From contig JAQCIK010000033.1 in NCBI GenBank assembly GCA_027592035.1, positions 1 through 15,744 of the forward strand: a stretch of 15,744 bases of DNA, written 5' to 3'. The translations under genes and the position numbers were made by a program. Numbering within the stretch: position 1 is the stretch's first letter; each line of letters begins with the position of its first letter. The stretch is from Casp-actino8 sp001510455 (GTDB lineage: Bacteria; Actinomycetota; Acidimicrobiia; Acidimicrobiales; Ilumatobacteraceae). Below the pieces are notes generated by a model. It had not been told where the DNA came from. It made no database searches and saw nothing but the letters and a program-made list of their open reading frames with translations. Shown here one piece after another: positions 1 through 6,475 of this stretch.

Positions 1-10
1 ACCAAGCAGA

Positions 11-86
11 TGGCACTCCCAACGGGATTCGAACCCGTGCCGCCACCTTGAGAGGGTGGTGTCCTAGGCCACTAGACGATGGGAGC
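11..86 (-). tRNA. tRNA-Glu (anticodon CUC), CCA encoded
   Basis: The minus strand folds as a complete 76-base tRNA. The 5' acceptor arm GCTCCCA pairs with TGGGAGT, closing on a G-T wobble, and is followed by discriminator G and an encoded CCA at 11-13. The T arm carries the GGTTCGAATCC consensus. The anticodon stem CCACC/GGTGG holds the loop CTCTCAA, whose centre CTC reads GAG (Glu). The 5' half GTCTAGTGGCCTAGGACACC is very close to known bacterial tRNA-Glu. It lies downstream of the PhoX-like gene on the same strand, with its own candidate promoter in the 50-base gap. Its synthetase, gltX, is about 2.5 kb away. Confidence 0.97.
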
Positions 87-100
87 AAGTAGCGGACGAA

Positions 101-129
101 ACGCTACCGGCCCGATTCCGCAGCACCAC
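101..129 (-). promoter_or_regulatory. candidate promoter of tRNA-Glu
   Basis: Reading the minus strand, GTGGTG (129 to 124) is followed after exactly 17 bases by TAGCGT (106 to 101), a TANNNT-type -10 box. Transcription would start near 94, about 8 bases before the tRNA 5' end. The same GTGGTG-17-TAGNNT arrangement precedes tRNA-Gln. GTGGTG is not a standard -35 hexamer, so the call rests on spacing, position and the repeat at the second tRNA. Confidence 0.35.
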
Positions 130-138
130 GGGGCCCGA

Positions 139-1653
139 TCAGGACTTCGTATCGCCCGCACTGCCGTCCATGCGCTTCTTGCGAAGTGCCACGGCCCCGC
201 CGACTGCAGCCACGACCGCCGCCACCGTGGCGCCCACGACGGCACCGGCGTTCGATCCACTGCCGTCGTCGTCTCCGACCGGAGCCGGCGTGGTCTGTGA
301 TTCGGCTGCGGCGGCCAGAGTCGTCACCGGCGATGCCGTGGTCGTGGGTGCTTCGGTCTCGGGCGGTGCGGCGATCTGCTCTTCCACACGTCCCCGGAAG
401 GGCCCGGTGATCTCATAGGTGACACCGGCCGCTTTACCGACCGCGCCGAGTGCGTCGATCGGTGCGAAACCCGGAATGATCTCGACCAGGTCGCGATTAC
501 TCGGCCCTCGCTGTGACGAGAAGTAGAGACGATCACGCGTCGGATTGAACACCGGTCCGGTGATCTCCGACGGTTCGTGTCCGTCACCGACCACACGCAC
601 GAACGGGGCGATCGCACCGTCGGCGGTGATCATCACCACCTCCATGTTCCCGCCGTCTTCGGCCACGTACAGATCGCCGGACCCGGCGTCGACGGTGATG
701 TTGTCGACGTGCGACAGCACCGCTCCTTCGGTGCCGAGTCCGTCCGGGTCGCCCTTCCAGATCAGCGTGTACGTCTCGTTGCGCAGATCGATGCCATGCA
801 CCGAGTGATCGTTCTTGCTCGTGAAGTAGATCCAACCCTCGTGAAACCAGATGCCTTCGTTGCCCGAGAAAATCGTCGACTCCGGCACCTGATCGCGAGT
901 TGGCACACTCGTGCCCGACGGATCGGCGATCGGCGCCCACGAGACAGCACCGTCGGCCCCCACGATGCACACGTCGAGCGATCCCGCCGACAGATCGGGG
1001 TACGAAGTCGGCGTGAATCGATAGACGCGGCCCTCGCGATGATCTTCGGTCATGTAGATCTTCTGATCGTCCGGGTCGACAGCAGCTGCTTCACGTGTCC
1101 ACCGACCCATCGCCTCGTGGAACACTGCTTCTTTCCGGCCGGTCGGATCGCACTCCCACAAGCGACCAGTGCCGGCGAAATTCTCCTCACCACTCAGCCA
1201 TGTACCCCACGGAGTCGGGCCACCTGCACAGTTCGAGTTGCTGCCCGACAACAGGCGATAGGCGTCGACGATCGAACCATCAGCGGCGAAATGGATGCAC
1301 GACACACCACCCGCATCGGGAGCCATGAAGTCGAACACCTCGCTGTTGCACACGTAGTACCAACCACCCTCACCGTCGTCGAAGGTGCCCGCGCCATCAG
1401 GGAACGGATGCCACTCGTAGCCGGTGTCGCCCACTGGATCGCCACCGATGGCAACGATGCGCGAGGTGAACCCGGCCGGCAACAGCAGTCCGTTCTCGTC
1501 GGGTGTGTCGGACAAAGGTCCGTACGGGCTCTCTCCCGGCGCCGCACCCGAGATCGAGCGCTTGGCCGACACCGGCGACACGAAGGCGACCGGAAGGACC
1601 GCACCTCCCCCACCCGCGATGATGCTGGCTTTCAGAAACGACCGACGATCCAT
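139..1653 (-). CDS. Tat-exported PhoX/DUF839-family protein, C-terminally anchored
   Basis: A 504-residue protein resembling the PhoX/DUF839 family, which includes Ca-dependent secreted alkaline phosphatases; the substrate here is unproven. Residues 1-30 form a twin-arginine signal (RRSFLK at 3-8, a Gly/Ala-rich hydrophobic stretch, then a likely cleavage site after VSA). Residues 146-157 carry PTPWGTWLSGEE and residues 202-212 TEDH..GRVYRF, both typical of PhoX-type beta-propellers with acidic metal ligands. A Thr/Pro/Ala-rich linker precedes a C-terminal membrane helix (about 470-490) and a short basic tail, so the enzyme is probably tethered outside the membrane. The ATG at 1653 is chosen because the signal begins there and GAGGGGGG lies just upstream; an in-frame start at 1722 would put 23 unrelated residues before the signal. 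It stands alone between two tRNA genes. Confidence 0.85.
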   Translation of the reverse strand: MDRRSFLKASIIAGGGGAVLPVAFVSPVSAKRSISGAAPGESPYGPLSDTPDENGLLLPAGFTSRIVAIGGDPVGDTGYEWHPFPDGAGTFDDGEGGWYYVCNSEVFDFMAPDAGGVSCIHFAADGSIVDAYRLLSGSNSNCAGGPTPWGTWLSGEENFAGTGRLWECDPTGRKEAVFHEAMGRWTREAAAVDPDDQKIYMTEDHREGRVYRFTPTSYPDLSAGSLDVCIVGADGAVSWAPIADPSGTSVPTRDQVPESTIFSGNEGIWFHEGWIYFTSKNDHSVHGIDLRNETYTLIWKGDPDGLGTEGAVLSHVDNITVDAGSGDLYVAEDGGNMEVVMITADGAIAPFVRVVGDGHEPSEITGPVFNPTRDRLYFSSQRGPSNRDLVEIIPGFAPIDALGAVGKAAGVTYEITGPFRGRVEEQIAAPPETEAPTTTASPVTTLAAAAESQTTPAPVGDDDGSGSNAGAVVGATVAAVVAAVGGAVALRKKRMDGSAGDTKS

Positions 1654-1701
1654 ACGTTCCCCCCTCGAATGACACGCCGAAGCATGGTCGACCGCGTCCC
1701 C

Positions 1702-1727
1702 CCGCACGGGTCGTGCGGCCAACCGTA
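1702..1727 (-). promoter_or_regulatory. candidate -10 box and 5' UTR hairpin of the PhoX-like gene
   Basis: On the minus strand, TACGGT (1727 to 1722) could be a -10 box giving a leader of about 60 bases. Just after it is a perfect 7-bp hairpin, CCGCACG/CGTGCGG with a 3-base loop (1702-1718). No U-tract follows, so it is more likely a 5' UTR stem than a terminator for the upstream tRNA-Gln. I found no clear -35. Confidence 0.3.
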
Positions 1728-1801
1728 GCCCCTCACTCCCGAAAGGTCAGCGACAAGATTCTTCCGCCGACGCGAAACGACCGGGCCGAAGCCCGGTCGC
1801 A

Positions 1802-1876
1802 TGGCTGGGGAGCAAGGAATCGAACCCTGAATAACAGAACCAGAATCTGCTGTGTTGCCAGTTACACCACTCCCCA
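1802..1876 (-). tRNA. tRNA-Gln (anticodon CUG), CCA encoded
   Basis: A 75-base cloverleaf on the minus strand. Acceptor TGGGGAG pairs with CTCCCCA, followed by discriminator G and an encoded CCA (1802-1804). The anticodon stem GCAGA/TCTGT holds loop TTCTGGT with anticodon CTG, reading CAG. The T arm has GGTTCGATTCC. The U-starting acceptor strand and TTCTG loop are typical of tRNA-Gln. Most actinobacteria charge this tRNA with Glu first and amidate it with GatCAB. No glnS or gat gene is in the window, but gltX lies immediately upstream. Confidence 0.96.
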
Positions 1877-1888
1877 AGGAGTGCCCCG

Positions 1889-1917
1889 ATTCTACGGGTG
1901 TGACCCGGTGACACCAC
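1889..1917 (-). promoter_or_regulatory. candidate promoter of tRNA-Gln
   Basis: On the minus strand GTGGTG (1917 to 1912), a 17-base spacer and TAGAAT (1894 to 1889) precede the tRNA. A start near 1882 would leave a 5-6 base leader. The upstream part overlaps a CGGGTG/CACCCG inverted repeat (1895-1920) just after the ydcF-like stop codon. That repeat has no U-tract but may help end the upstream transcript. Confidence 0.45.
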
Positions 1918-1925
1918 CCGGGCGA

Positions 1926-2606
1926 TCAGCCGATCCACGACTCCAAGGTGGAAAAGCCCACGATGCGCCCCAACGCCACACCAGCCGCCTCGGTGAAGTG
2001 CTCACGCGCCGCCGTCCATCCACGCACCGGACTGGTGTCGGTGGCCGAGGTGTGGGCCGAGAGTCCGAGCTCCTCGGCCATGAGACGAATCCGCAACGAG
2101 TGGAACGGATCACTCACCAGCAGAACGGTTCGCACACCCCACGAGTCGGCCTGTGCCGCCACGTTGTCGAGTGACTCCCAGGAGCTCGTTCCGGTCTCCT
2201 CACCTTCGATCACCGACTCGGGAACCCCGGCGTCGATCAGATAACGGCGTGACGCCTCTGCTTCGGTGAAGCGATCACCCGGTCGATTACCGCCGGTGAC
2301 GATCACCATCGGTGCAAGTCCGTCGTTCCAGAGTTCGACCACGTGATCGAGTCGGGCCTTCAATTGTGGAGAGGGCCGACCGTCGTACTGGGCCGCACCC
2401 ATGACGACGATGGCGTCGACCGGACGATCGTGGTCGGAACGACCGGTACTCCACACCTGCAGGAGTGTGAGGAAGTAGTACGCGAACATCGACAACGCGA
2501 GAATCGATACGACAACGAGAGCGCGCCATGCGGGTCCGCGTCGCCACCATCTCGGCAGGAACCAGCGCTCCTTCTTGAGAACGACCGGATCGGGTGCGTC
2601 GGACAT
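1926..2606 (-). CDS. YdcF/SanA-like DUF218 membrane protein
   Basis: A 226-residue DUF218 (YdcF/SanA/ElyC-type) protein. One membrane helix lies at about residues 29-49 after a basic N-terminus (KKERW..RWWRR), so the domain is anchored in the membrane and probably faces outward. The domain shows VDAIVVMGAAQYDGRPSP, then VIVTGGNRPGDRFTEAEA, SSWESLDN and VLLVSDPFHSLRIR, the usual DUF218 order. Family members are linked to cell-envelope functions, but no reaction is firmly assigned. The ATG at 2606 follows the gltX stop by 12 bases with only a weak GAGA-type ribosome site, suggesting co-transcription and possibly translational coupling with gltX. YdcF-like function is the closest safe label. Confidence 0.85.
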   Translation of the reverse strand: MSDAPDPVVLKKERWFLPRWWRRGPAWRALVVVSILALSMFAYYFLTLLQVWSTGRSDHDRPVDAIVVMGAAQYDGRPSPQLKARLDHVVELWNDGLAPMVIVTGGNRPGDRFTEAEASRRYLIDAGVPESVIEGEETGTSSWESLDNVAAQADSWGVRTVLLVSDPFHSLRIRLMAEELGLSAHTSATDTSPVRGWTAAREHFTEAAGVALGRIVGFSTLESWIG

Positions 2607-2618
2607 GAGTGATCGATC

Positions 2619-4046
2619 TCAGTCGAGTCGATGACGGGCGACGTCGAGTCGATCCAGCACGATTTCCCGACCGAGAAGTTCGAGCGCCTCGAAGAGAGGT
2701 GGGCCCACCGTACGGCCGGTGACAGCGACGCGCACAGGCGCCTGAGCCTTGCCCAATTTCAGGCCGAGCGCAGCGCCGCACTCTTCGGTGGCGATCTTCA
2801 ACGACTCCGACGTCCACTCGACCGACTCGAACGAGGTTCTCGCCGCCGCCAACATGGCCACTGCTTCCGCTGACGCAAAGGTCTTGGTCCACGCCGCCTC
2901 GTCGACGATCGGGGCGTCGAGGAACATGAAGTCGACGAGGGCCGGAACATCGGCGAGAGTGACGATGCGAGTCTGGACGAGTTCAGCCATTGATCGAAAC
3001 ACTGCTTCGTCGAACTGCTCGGGACTCCACGGCACTGCATCGCCGTGCAACCACGGTCGACATGCATCGACGAACTCATCGACCGACAACATGCGCACGT
3101 ACTCGCCGTTGAAGGCCGCCAACTTCTTCAGATCGAAGAAAGCCGGCGAATGGTTCACGTCCTCCAGACGGAACTCGTCCTGGATCCGTGACCACGGAAC
3201 GATCTCCGTCTCGCCTTGGGGCGCCCAACCGAGCGTCATCAGATAGTTGATCATGGCCGTGGCGAGATAGCCCTCGTCGCGGTACTGCTCGAGCGCCACC
3301 TTGTCACGTCGTTTCGACAACTTCTTGCGCTGTTCGTTCACGAGAACCGGAACGTGAGCCCATGTCGGAGGAGTGTGTCCGAGTGCCTGCCAGAGGAGTT
3401 GCTGTTTGGGGGCGTTGGGCAGATGCTCCTCGGCTCGAACCACATGTGAGATACGCATCGACGCATCGTCGACCACATTGGCCAACAGGAACATCGGTGA
3501 CCCATTCCCGCGCAACAACACGAAATCCTCGATCGTGTCGTTCTGGAACTCGACGCGTCCTCGAACGAGATCGTCGACGATCGTCACGCCCTCGGGTACA
3601 CGAAAGCGAAGCACTCGACCCGGACCTGGTTCGAGGCCTCGATCACGCGAGTACCCGTCGTATCCGGGTCGGCCCGACGCCTTGGCCCGTTCCTGGATCT
3701 GTTCGGTGGTGAGATCGCAGTAGTAGGCGTGCCCGTCGCGATACAACCGTTCGGCCGCGGCCACGTGAGCCGTGGCGTATTCGCTTTGGAAGTACGGGCC
3801 CTCGAAGGTGGGATCGTCACGATCGATGCCGATCCAGGCCAGAGCATCGATGATTCCCTGTGTCCATTCGGGACGATTTCGAGCTTCGTCGGTGTCTTCG
3901 ATGCGCAGAACGAACGTGCCACCCGAGCGTTTCGCCAGTGCCCAGTTGTAGAGCGCTGTTCGCGCACCACCCACGTGGAAGAAACCGGTGGGCGACGGAG
4001 CGAAGCGATAGCGCGGTGCACCTGACGAGTTCGTGCCGGACGACAT
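2619..4046 (-). CDS. gltX: glutamyl-tRNA synthetase
   Basis: A 475-residue class I GluRS. It charges tRNA-Glu in the cytoplasm and, where no GlnRS exists, also tRNA-Gln. The HIGH-type signature is FAPSPTGFFHVGG (HVGG at 24-27) and the KMSKS-type loop is KLSKR at 242-246. RIEDTDEAR (48-56) and the C-terminal helical anticodon-binding region fill the usual length. The zinc-knuckle region keeps one cysteine (Cys110, YYCDLT), and the later YDGYSRD has none, so zinc binding there is probably lost, as in many GluRS. The ATG at 4046 puts the signature at the expected place and lies 9 bases after a TAGCGT box, so its leader would be very short. Downstream is the ydcF-like gene; the VIT gene diverges 47 bases upstream. 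Confidence 0.97.
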   Translation of the reverse strand: MSSGTNSSGAPRYRFAPSPTGFFHVGGARTALYNWALAKRSGGTFVLRIEDTDEARNRPEWTQGIIDALAWIGIDRDDPTFEGPYFQSEYATAHVAAAERLYRDGHAYYCDLTTEQIQERAKASGRPGYDGYSRDRGLEPGPGRVLRFRVPEGVTIVDDLVRGRVEFQNDTIEDFVLLRGNGSPMFLLANVVDDASMRISHVVRAEEHLPNAPKQQLLWQALGHTPPTWAHVPVLVNEQRKKLSKRRDKVALEQYRDEGYLATAMINYLMTLGWAPQGETEIVPWSRIQDEFRLEDVNHSPAFFDLKKLAAFNGEYVRMLSVDEFVDACRPWLHGDAVPWSPEQFDEAVFRSMAELVQTRIVTLADVPALVDFMFLDAPIVDEAAWTKTFASAEAVAMLAAARTSFESVEWTSESLKIATEECGAALGLKLGKAQAPVRVAVTGRTVGPPLFEALELLGREIVLDRLDVARHRLD

Positions 4047-4055
4047 GCGTCGCCA

Positions 4056-4087
4056 ACGCTACCCGTCGACGGCAAGGGGGGTAGGGT
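4056..4087. promoter_or_regulatory. symmetric divergent promoter region, gltX / VIT
   Basis: The 47-base gap holds an inverted repeat with 9-base arms and one mismatch: ACGCTACCC (4056-4064) and GGGTAGGGT (4079-4087). The putative -10 boxes sit at its two ends: TAGCGT on the minus strand (4061 to 4056) for gltX and TAGGGT on the plus strand (4082-4087) for VIT. A 17-base spacer from either -10 lands on CTACCC, which overlaps the opposite -10. Both start codons follow 6-9 bases after their boxes. Two polymerases could hardly occupy it together. Confidence 0.5.
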
Positions 4088-4093
4088 CGCCTC

Positions 4094-4816
4094 GTGGGTC
4101 GGCACGCGTACACCTCGGGCGAGCAACACGACGGACACCGCAGTGTCTCGGGTGGACTCGCCCGCGCGGCCGTGTTCGGTATCAGCGACGGGCTCGTGTC
4201 GAACGTTTCTCTCGTGATCGGATTCGCCGGCAGCGGAGTCGACTCCACGGTCGTGCGTCTGGCCGGTCTCGCCGGGGCGATCGCCGGTGGCGCGAGCATG
4301 GCGGCCGGTGAATGGGTGTCGGTCTCGGCACAGAACGAGCTCGTCACCCGTGAACTCGAGATCGAGAAACGAGAACTGCGCGTCAACACGGCCGCCGAAA
4401 CCGTCGAGCTGGCCAAGATCTACGAGAGTCACGGCATCGAACCCGAGCGCGCCCGAGCGGCCGCCGCCGATGTCATGCGTCGACCCGATTCCGCTCTGGC
4501 GGTTCACGCCCGCGAAGAACTCGGCGTCGATCCCGGTTCGTTGCCGTCTCCGTTCAAGGCAGCCGCGCTGTCCCTCGTGTGCTTCCTGTTCGGCGCTCTC
4601 CTTCCCGTCGTACCCTGGTTCATCGGTGGAGGAACCGGCCCGAAGATCTGGTCGGTGGCCATCGGTGTGGTCGCCGCCGGATTCGTGGGAGGCGCCATCG
4701 GACTCACGGCCGAACGAGGGGTTCTCCGAACAGCAGTGCGCCAGATCGTGATCCTTCTGGTGGCTTGCGGGGTCACCTACGCCGTCGGACAACTCTTCGA
4801 CGTGGCCGTCACATGA
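4094..4816 (+). CDS. VIT/CCC1-family iron/manganese transporter
   Basis: A 240-residue membrane protein of the VIT1/CCC1 family, which moves Fe(II) or Mn(II), usually by proton exchange. Five likely helices: about 23-46 (FGISDGLVSNVSLVIGFAG), 56-76, 155-175, 184-204 and 215-235. Helix 1 has Asp32 and helix 2 has Met69 and Glu73 in GGASMAAGEW, positions matching the transport-path residues of plant VIT1. Between helices 2 and 3 (about 78-145) is the Glu-rich hydrophilic helical domain (ELVTRELEIEKREL...) that binds metal in VIT proteins. The start is GTG at 4094; TAGGGT six bases before it suggests a leaderless mRNA, although AAGGGGGG at 4074-4081 could also act as a ribosome site. Its TGA overlaps the next ATG. 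Fe versus Mn cannot be decided. Confidence 0.92.
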   Translation: MGRHAYTSGEQHDGHRSVSGGLARAAVFGISDGLVSNVSLVIGFAGSGVDSTVVRLAGLAGAIAGGASMAAGEWVSVSAQNELVTRELEIEKRELRVNTAAETVELAKIYESHGIEPERARAAAADVMRRPDSALAVHAREELGVDPGSLPSPFKAAALSLVCFLFGALLPVVPWFIGGGTGPKIWSVAIGVVAAGFVGGAIGLTAERGVLRTAVRQIVILLVACGVTYAVGQLFDVAVT

Positions 4817-5187
4817 GCCAGCTCAACGTCCTCGGCCAAGAGCTGCAGCCGTGCTCGTTCGATCCGATGACCGGTTACTACCGAACCGGTTGCTGCGAAT
4901 CACGGGGTGACGATCCGGGTATGCACGTCGTGTGCGCAGTCATGACCGCGGAGTTCCTCGCCTTCAGTGCGAGTGTGGGCAACGATCTCAGCACGCCGAT
5001 GCCCCAGTACGGTTTCCCGGGACTGCGCGACGGCGACCAATGGTGTTTGTGTGCCTCACGGTGGCAGGAGGCCTTCGAGGCCGGCCGAGCCCCTCGGGTG
5101 GTTCTCGCGTCCACTCACGTCTCGGCCCTCGAGTTCTGCGATCTGGCCGACCTCACGGCTCACGCCATCGACACCCCGACCTCGTAG
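4813..5187 (+). CDS. DUF2237 family Cys-rich protein
   Basis: A 124-residue soluble protein that matches the DUF2237 pattern closely: NVLGQELQPCSFDPMTGYYR, then GCCES, HVVCAVMTAEFL, FSASVGNDLSTP, YGFPGLRDGDQWCLCASRW and a C-terminal VVLASTH segment. There are seven cysteines (14, 27, 28, 41, 78, 80, 109), with a CC pair and a CxC motif, plus His102. These could bind metal, but the family has no established activity. The ATG at 4813 overlaps the VIT stop codon as ATGA, so translation is almost certainly coupled to the transporter, which makes a metal-related role attractive. In-frame upstream codons back to 4579 lie inside the VIT gene and are not part of this protein. Confidence 0.9.
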   Translation: MSQLNVLGQELQPCSFDPMTGYYRTGCCESRGDDPGMHVVCAVMTAEFLAFSASVGNDLSTPMPQYGFPGLRDGDQWCLCASRWQEAFEAGRAPRVVLASTHVSALEFCDLADLTAHAIDTPTS

Positions 5188-5197
5188 GAGGGTGCCG

Positions 5198-5229
5198 AAT
5201 CTTCCCTGGCCAGGGGGTTGAAGATTTTT
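5198..5229 (+). terminator. probable intrinsic terminator after the VIT-DUF2237 pair
   Basis: Eleven bases past the DUF2237 stop, AATCTTC (5198-5204) pairs perfectly with GAAGATT (5220-5226). Two more C-G pairs form inside it, and a run of T follows (5225-5229). The loop region also contains the palindrome CCCTGGCCAGGG. It runs straight into the promoter region of the next gene, so it might instead, or also, be an operator. Confidence 0.5.
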
Positions 5230-5257
5230 CTGTAGAACCTATATCTCCGGCTATCGT
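5218..5257 (+). promoter_or_regulatory. candidate promoter(s) of the double-TetR gene
   Basis: Two options are visible in an unusually AT-rich patch. TTGAAG (5218-5223), 16 bases, then TATATC (5240-5245) would give a leader of about 12 bases. TATCGT (5252-5257), six bases before the GTG, would give a leaderless mRNA like its neighbours. Between them, TTCTGTAGAA (5228-5237) is a small perfect dyad (TTCT/AGAA) that could be an autoregulatory half-site. None is proven. Confidence 0.35.
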
Positions 5258-5263
5258 CCCGCC

Positions 5264-6475
5264 GTGCCTTCTCGCCGACGCGCCGACGCCGCCCGCAATG
5301 ACGAACTCTTCCTCGACGCCGGCCTCGAACTCTTGCGAGAGCGCGGACCCGACCGGATCGCCGCCCTCGAACTCGCCCGGTCGGCCGGACTCACCACGGG
5401 TGCCGTGTACGCGCGCTACGAGAATCCGGCCGAAATCATGGTTGGCCTCTGGCAACATCGCATCGCCACTCCGATGCGCATGTTCCTCGAGAACTCGCTC
5501 GAGGCGCTGATCGACGACTCCGATACCGCCCGTGCGTCGGTGACCCGGGCTCTCGCCAACCCGAGCGGCCCGCTACGGCCCGGTGTCAGCATGTTGATCG
5601 CCGCCACGCGCGTCCCCGAACTGGCCGAGATCGTCCGGCCCGATCTCGAGTCATGGATCGCCGATCTCGAGATCGAAGTCGACTCCGGCGAGGAACGTCA
5701 AAAGCAGAAGGTCTTCGTCGCCGCCGCACTCGGATGCCTCATGTTCGCCACGGTCGACATGTTCGACCACGACGACTGGACCTTCCTGCGACGAATCGCC
5801 GAAGCAGCCAACTCCGACCGAACCGTCGGTCGATTTCCCCTCCCCGAGCCCGCACCTCTTGCTGATCTCGGTATCGAGACCGGCGAACCCGTTCGTGACG
5901 CGATCGTGAACGGTGCCGCCCGAGTGATCGCCAATGGTGGCATCGAGCGAGCCACTACCCAACGCATTGCACGTGCGGCTGGATTGCAGCCGAACGAGAT
6001 CTTCAGTGTGTACCGAACTCGATCCGAACTCTTCGCCGATGTGGCCAAGAACGTTCTCGACGACATCTTGAGCGGAGGGCGATCGATCACCCGACCCCGT
6101 ACCGACCACGATGATACTTCCACTTGGCAGGAGAGGTTCCTCGTCGGCAAGGTGTCCGAATACCGGTCGCTTCTTCAACCGATCCATTCGGAGAATCGGC
6201 GCCTTCGACTCGAGTTCCTTCTCGCTGCCTGTCACGACGACTCGATCAGCACTGCCATGCATCAGGTCGACCAGGAGGTGAACCGCGCAGTCGCGCGAGA
6301 TCTGGACACCGTTCTCGGGATCGACTCCTCGATCGCTCTTCGCACGGTTCGTCTGGTTCGGACCAGCGGCTTCGGTGCTCTACTCCTCGAAGAACTGCTC
6401 GGTGGTTACGCCGAACTCGATCTTCGCTACTTCTTCGAACCAATCGTCGAGACGATGGAGGAGTCGAGCCCCTAG
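5264..6475 (+). CDS. tandem TetR-family transcriptional regulator (two TetR modules)
   Basis: A 403-residue protein, about twice the usual TetR length (roughly 200). The first DNA-binding helix-turn-helix is at about 33-52 (AALELARSAGLTTGAVYARY), preceded by an RRRADAARNDEL arm. A second is at about 231-251 (TTQRIARAAGLQPNEIFSVY), followed by its own helical C-terminal half. Each half is therefore a complete TetR-like unit, joined through a Pro-rich linker (192-200). The ligand is unknown. The gene ends tail to tail with an acyl-CoA dehydrogenase, so a fatty-acid or acyl-CoA signal is a reasonable guess only. The GTG at 5264 lacks a ribosome site but follows TATCGT by six bases. The stop TAG uses the same CTAG as the opposite gene. 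Confidence 0.85.
   Translation: MPSRRRADAARNDELFLDAGLELLRERGPDRIAALELARSAGLTTGAVYARYENPAEIMVGLWQHRIATPMRMFLENSLEALIDDSDTARASVTRALANPSGPLRPGVSMLIAATRVPELAEIVRPDLESWIADLEIEVDSGEERQKQKVFVAAALGCLMFATVDMFDHDDWTFLRRIAEAANSDRTVGRFPLPEPAPLADLGIETGEPVRDAIVNGAARVIANGGIERATTQRIARAAGLQPNEIFSVYRTRSELFADVAKNVLDDILSGGRSITRPRTDHDDTSTWQERFLVGKVSEYRSLLQPIHSENRRLRLEFLLAACHDDSISTAMHQVDQEVNRAVARDLDTVLGIDSSIALRTVRLVRTSGFGALLLEELLGGYAELDLRYFFEPIVETMEESSP

Noticed and set aside
577..1728. Plus-strand 383-codon open frame
   Set aside because: It lies antisense inside the well-supported PhoX-like gene, is Arg/His-rich and has no recognisable motif; a high-GC shadow frame.
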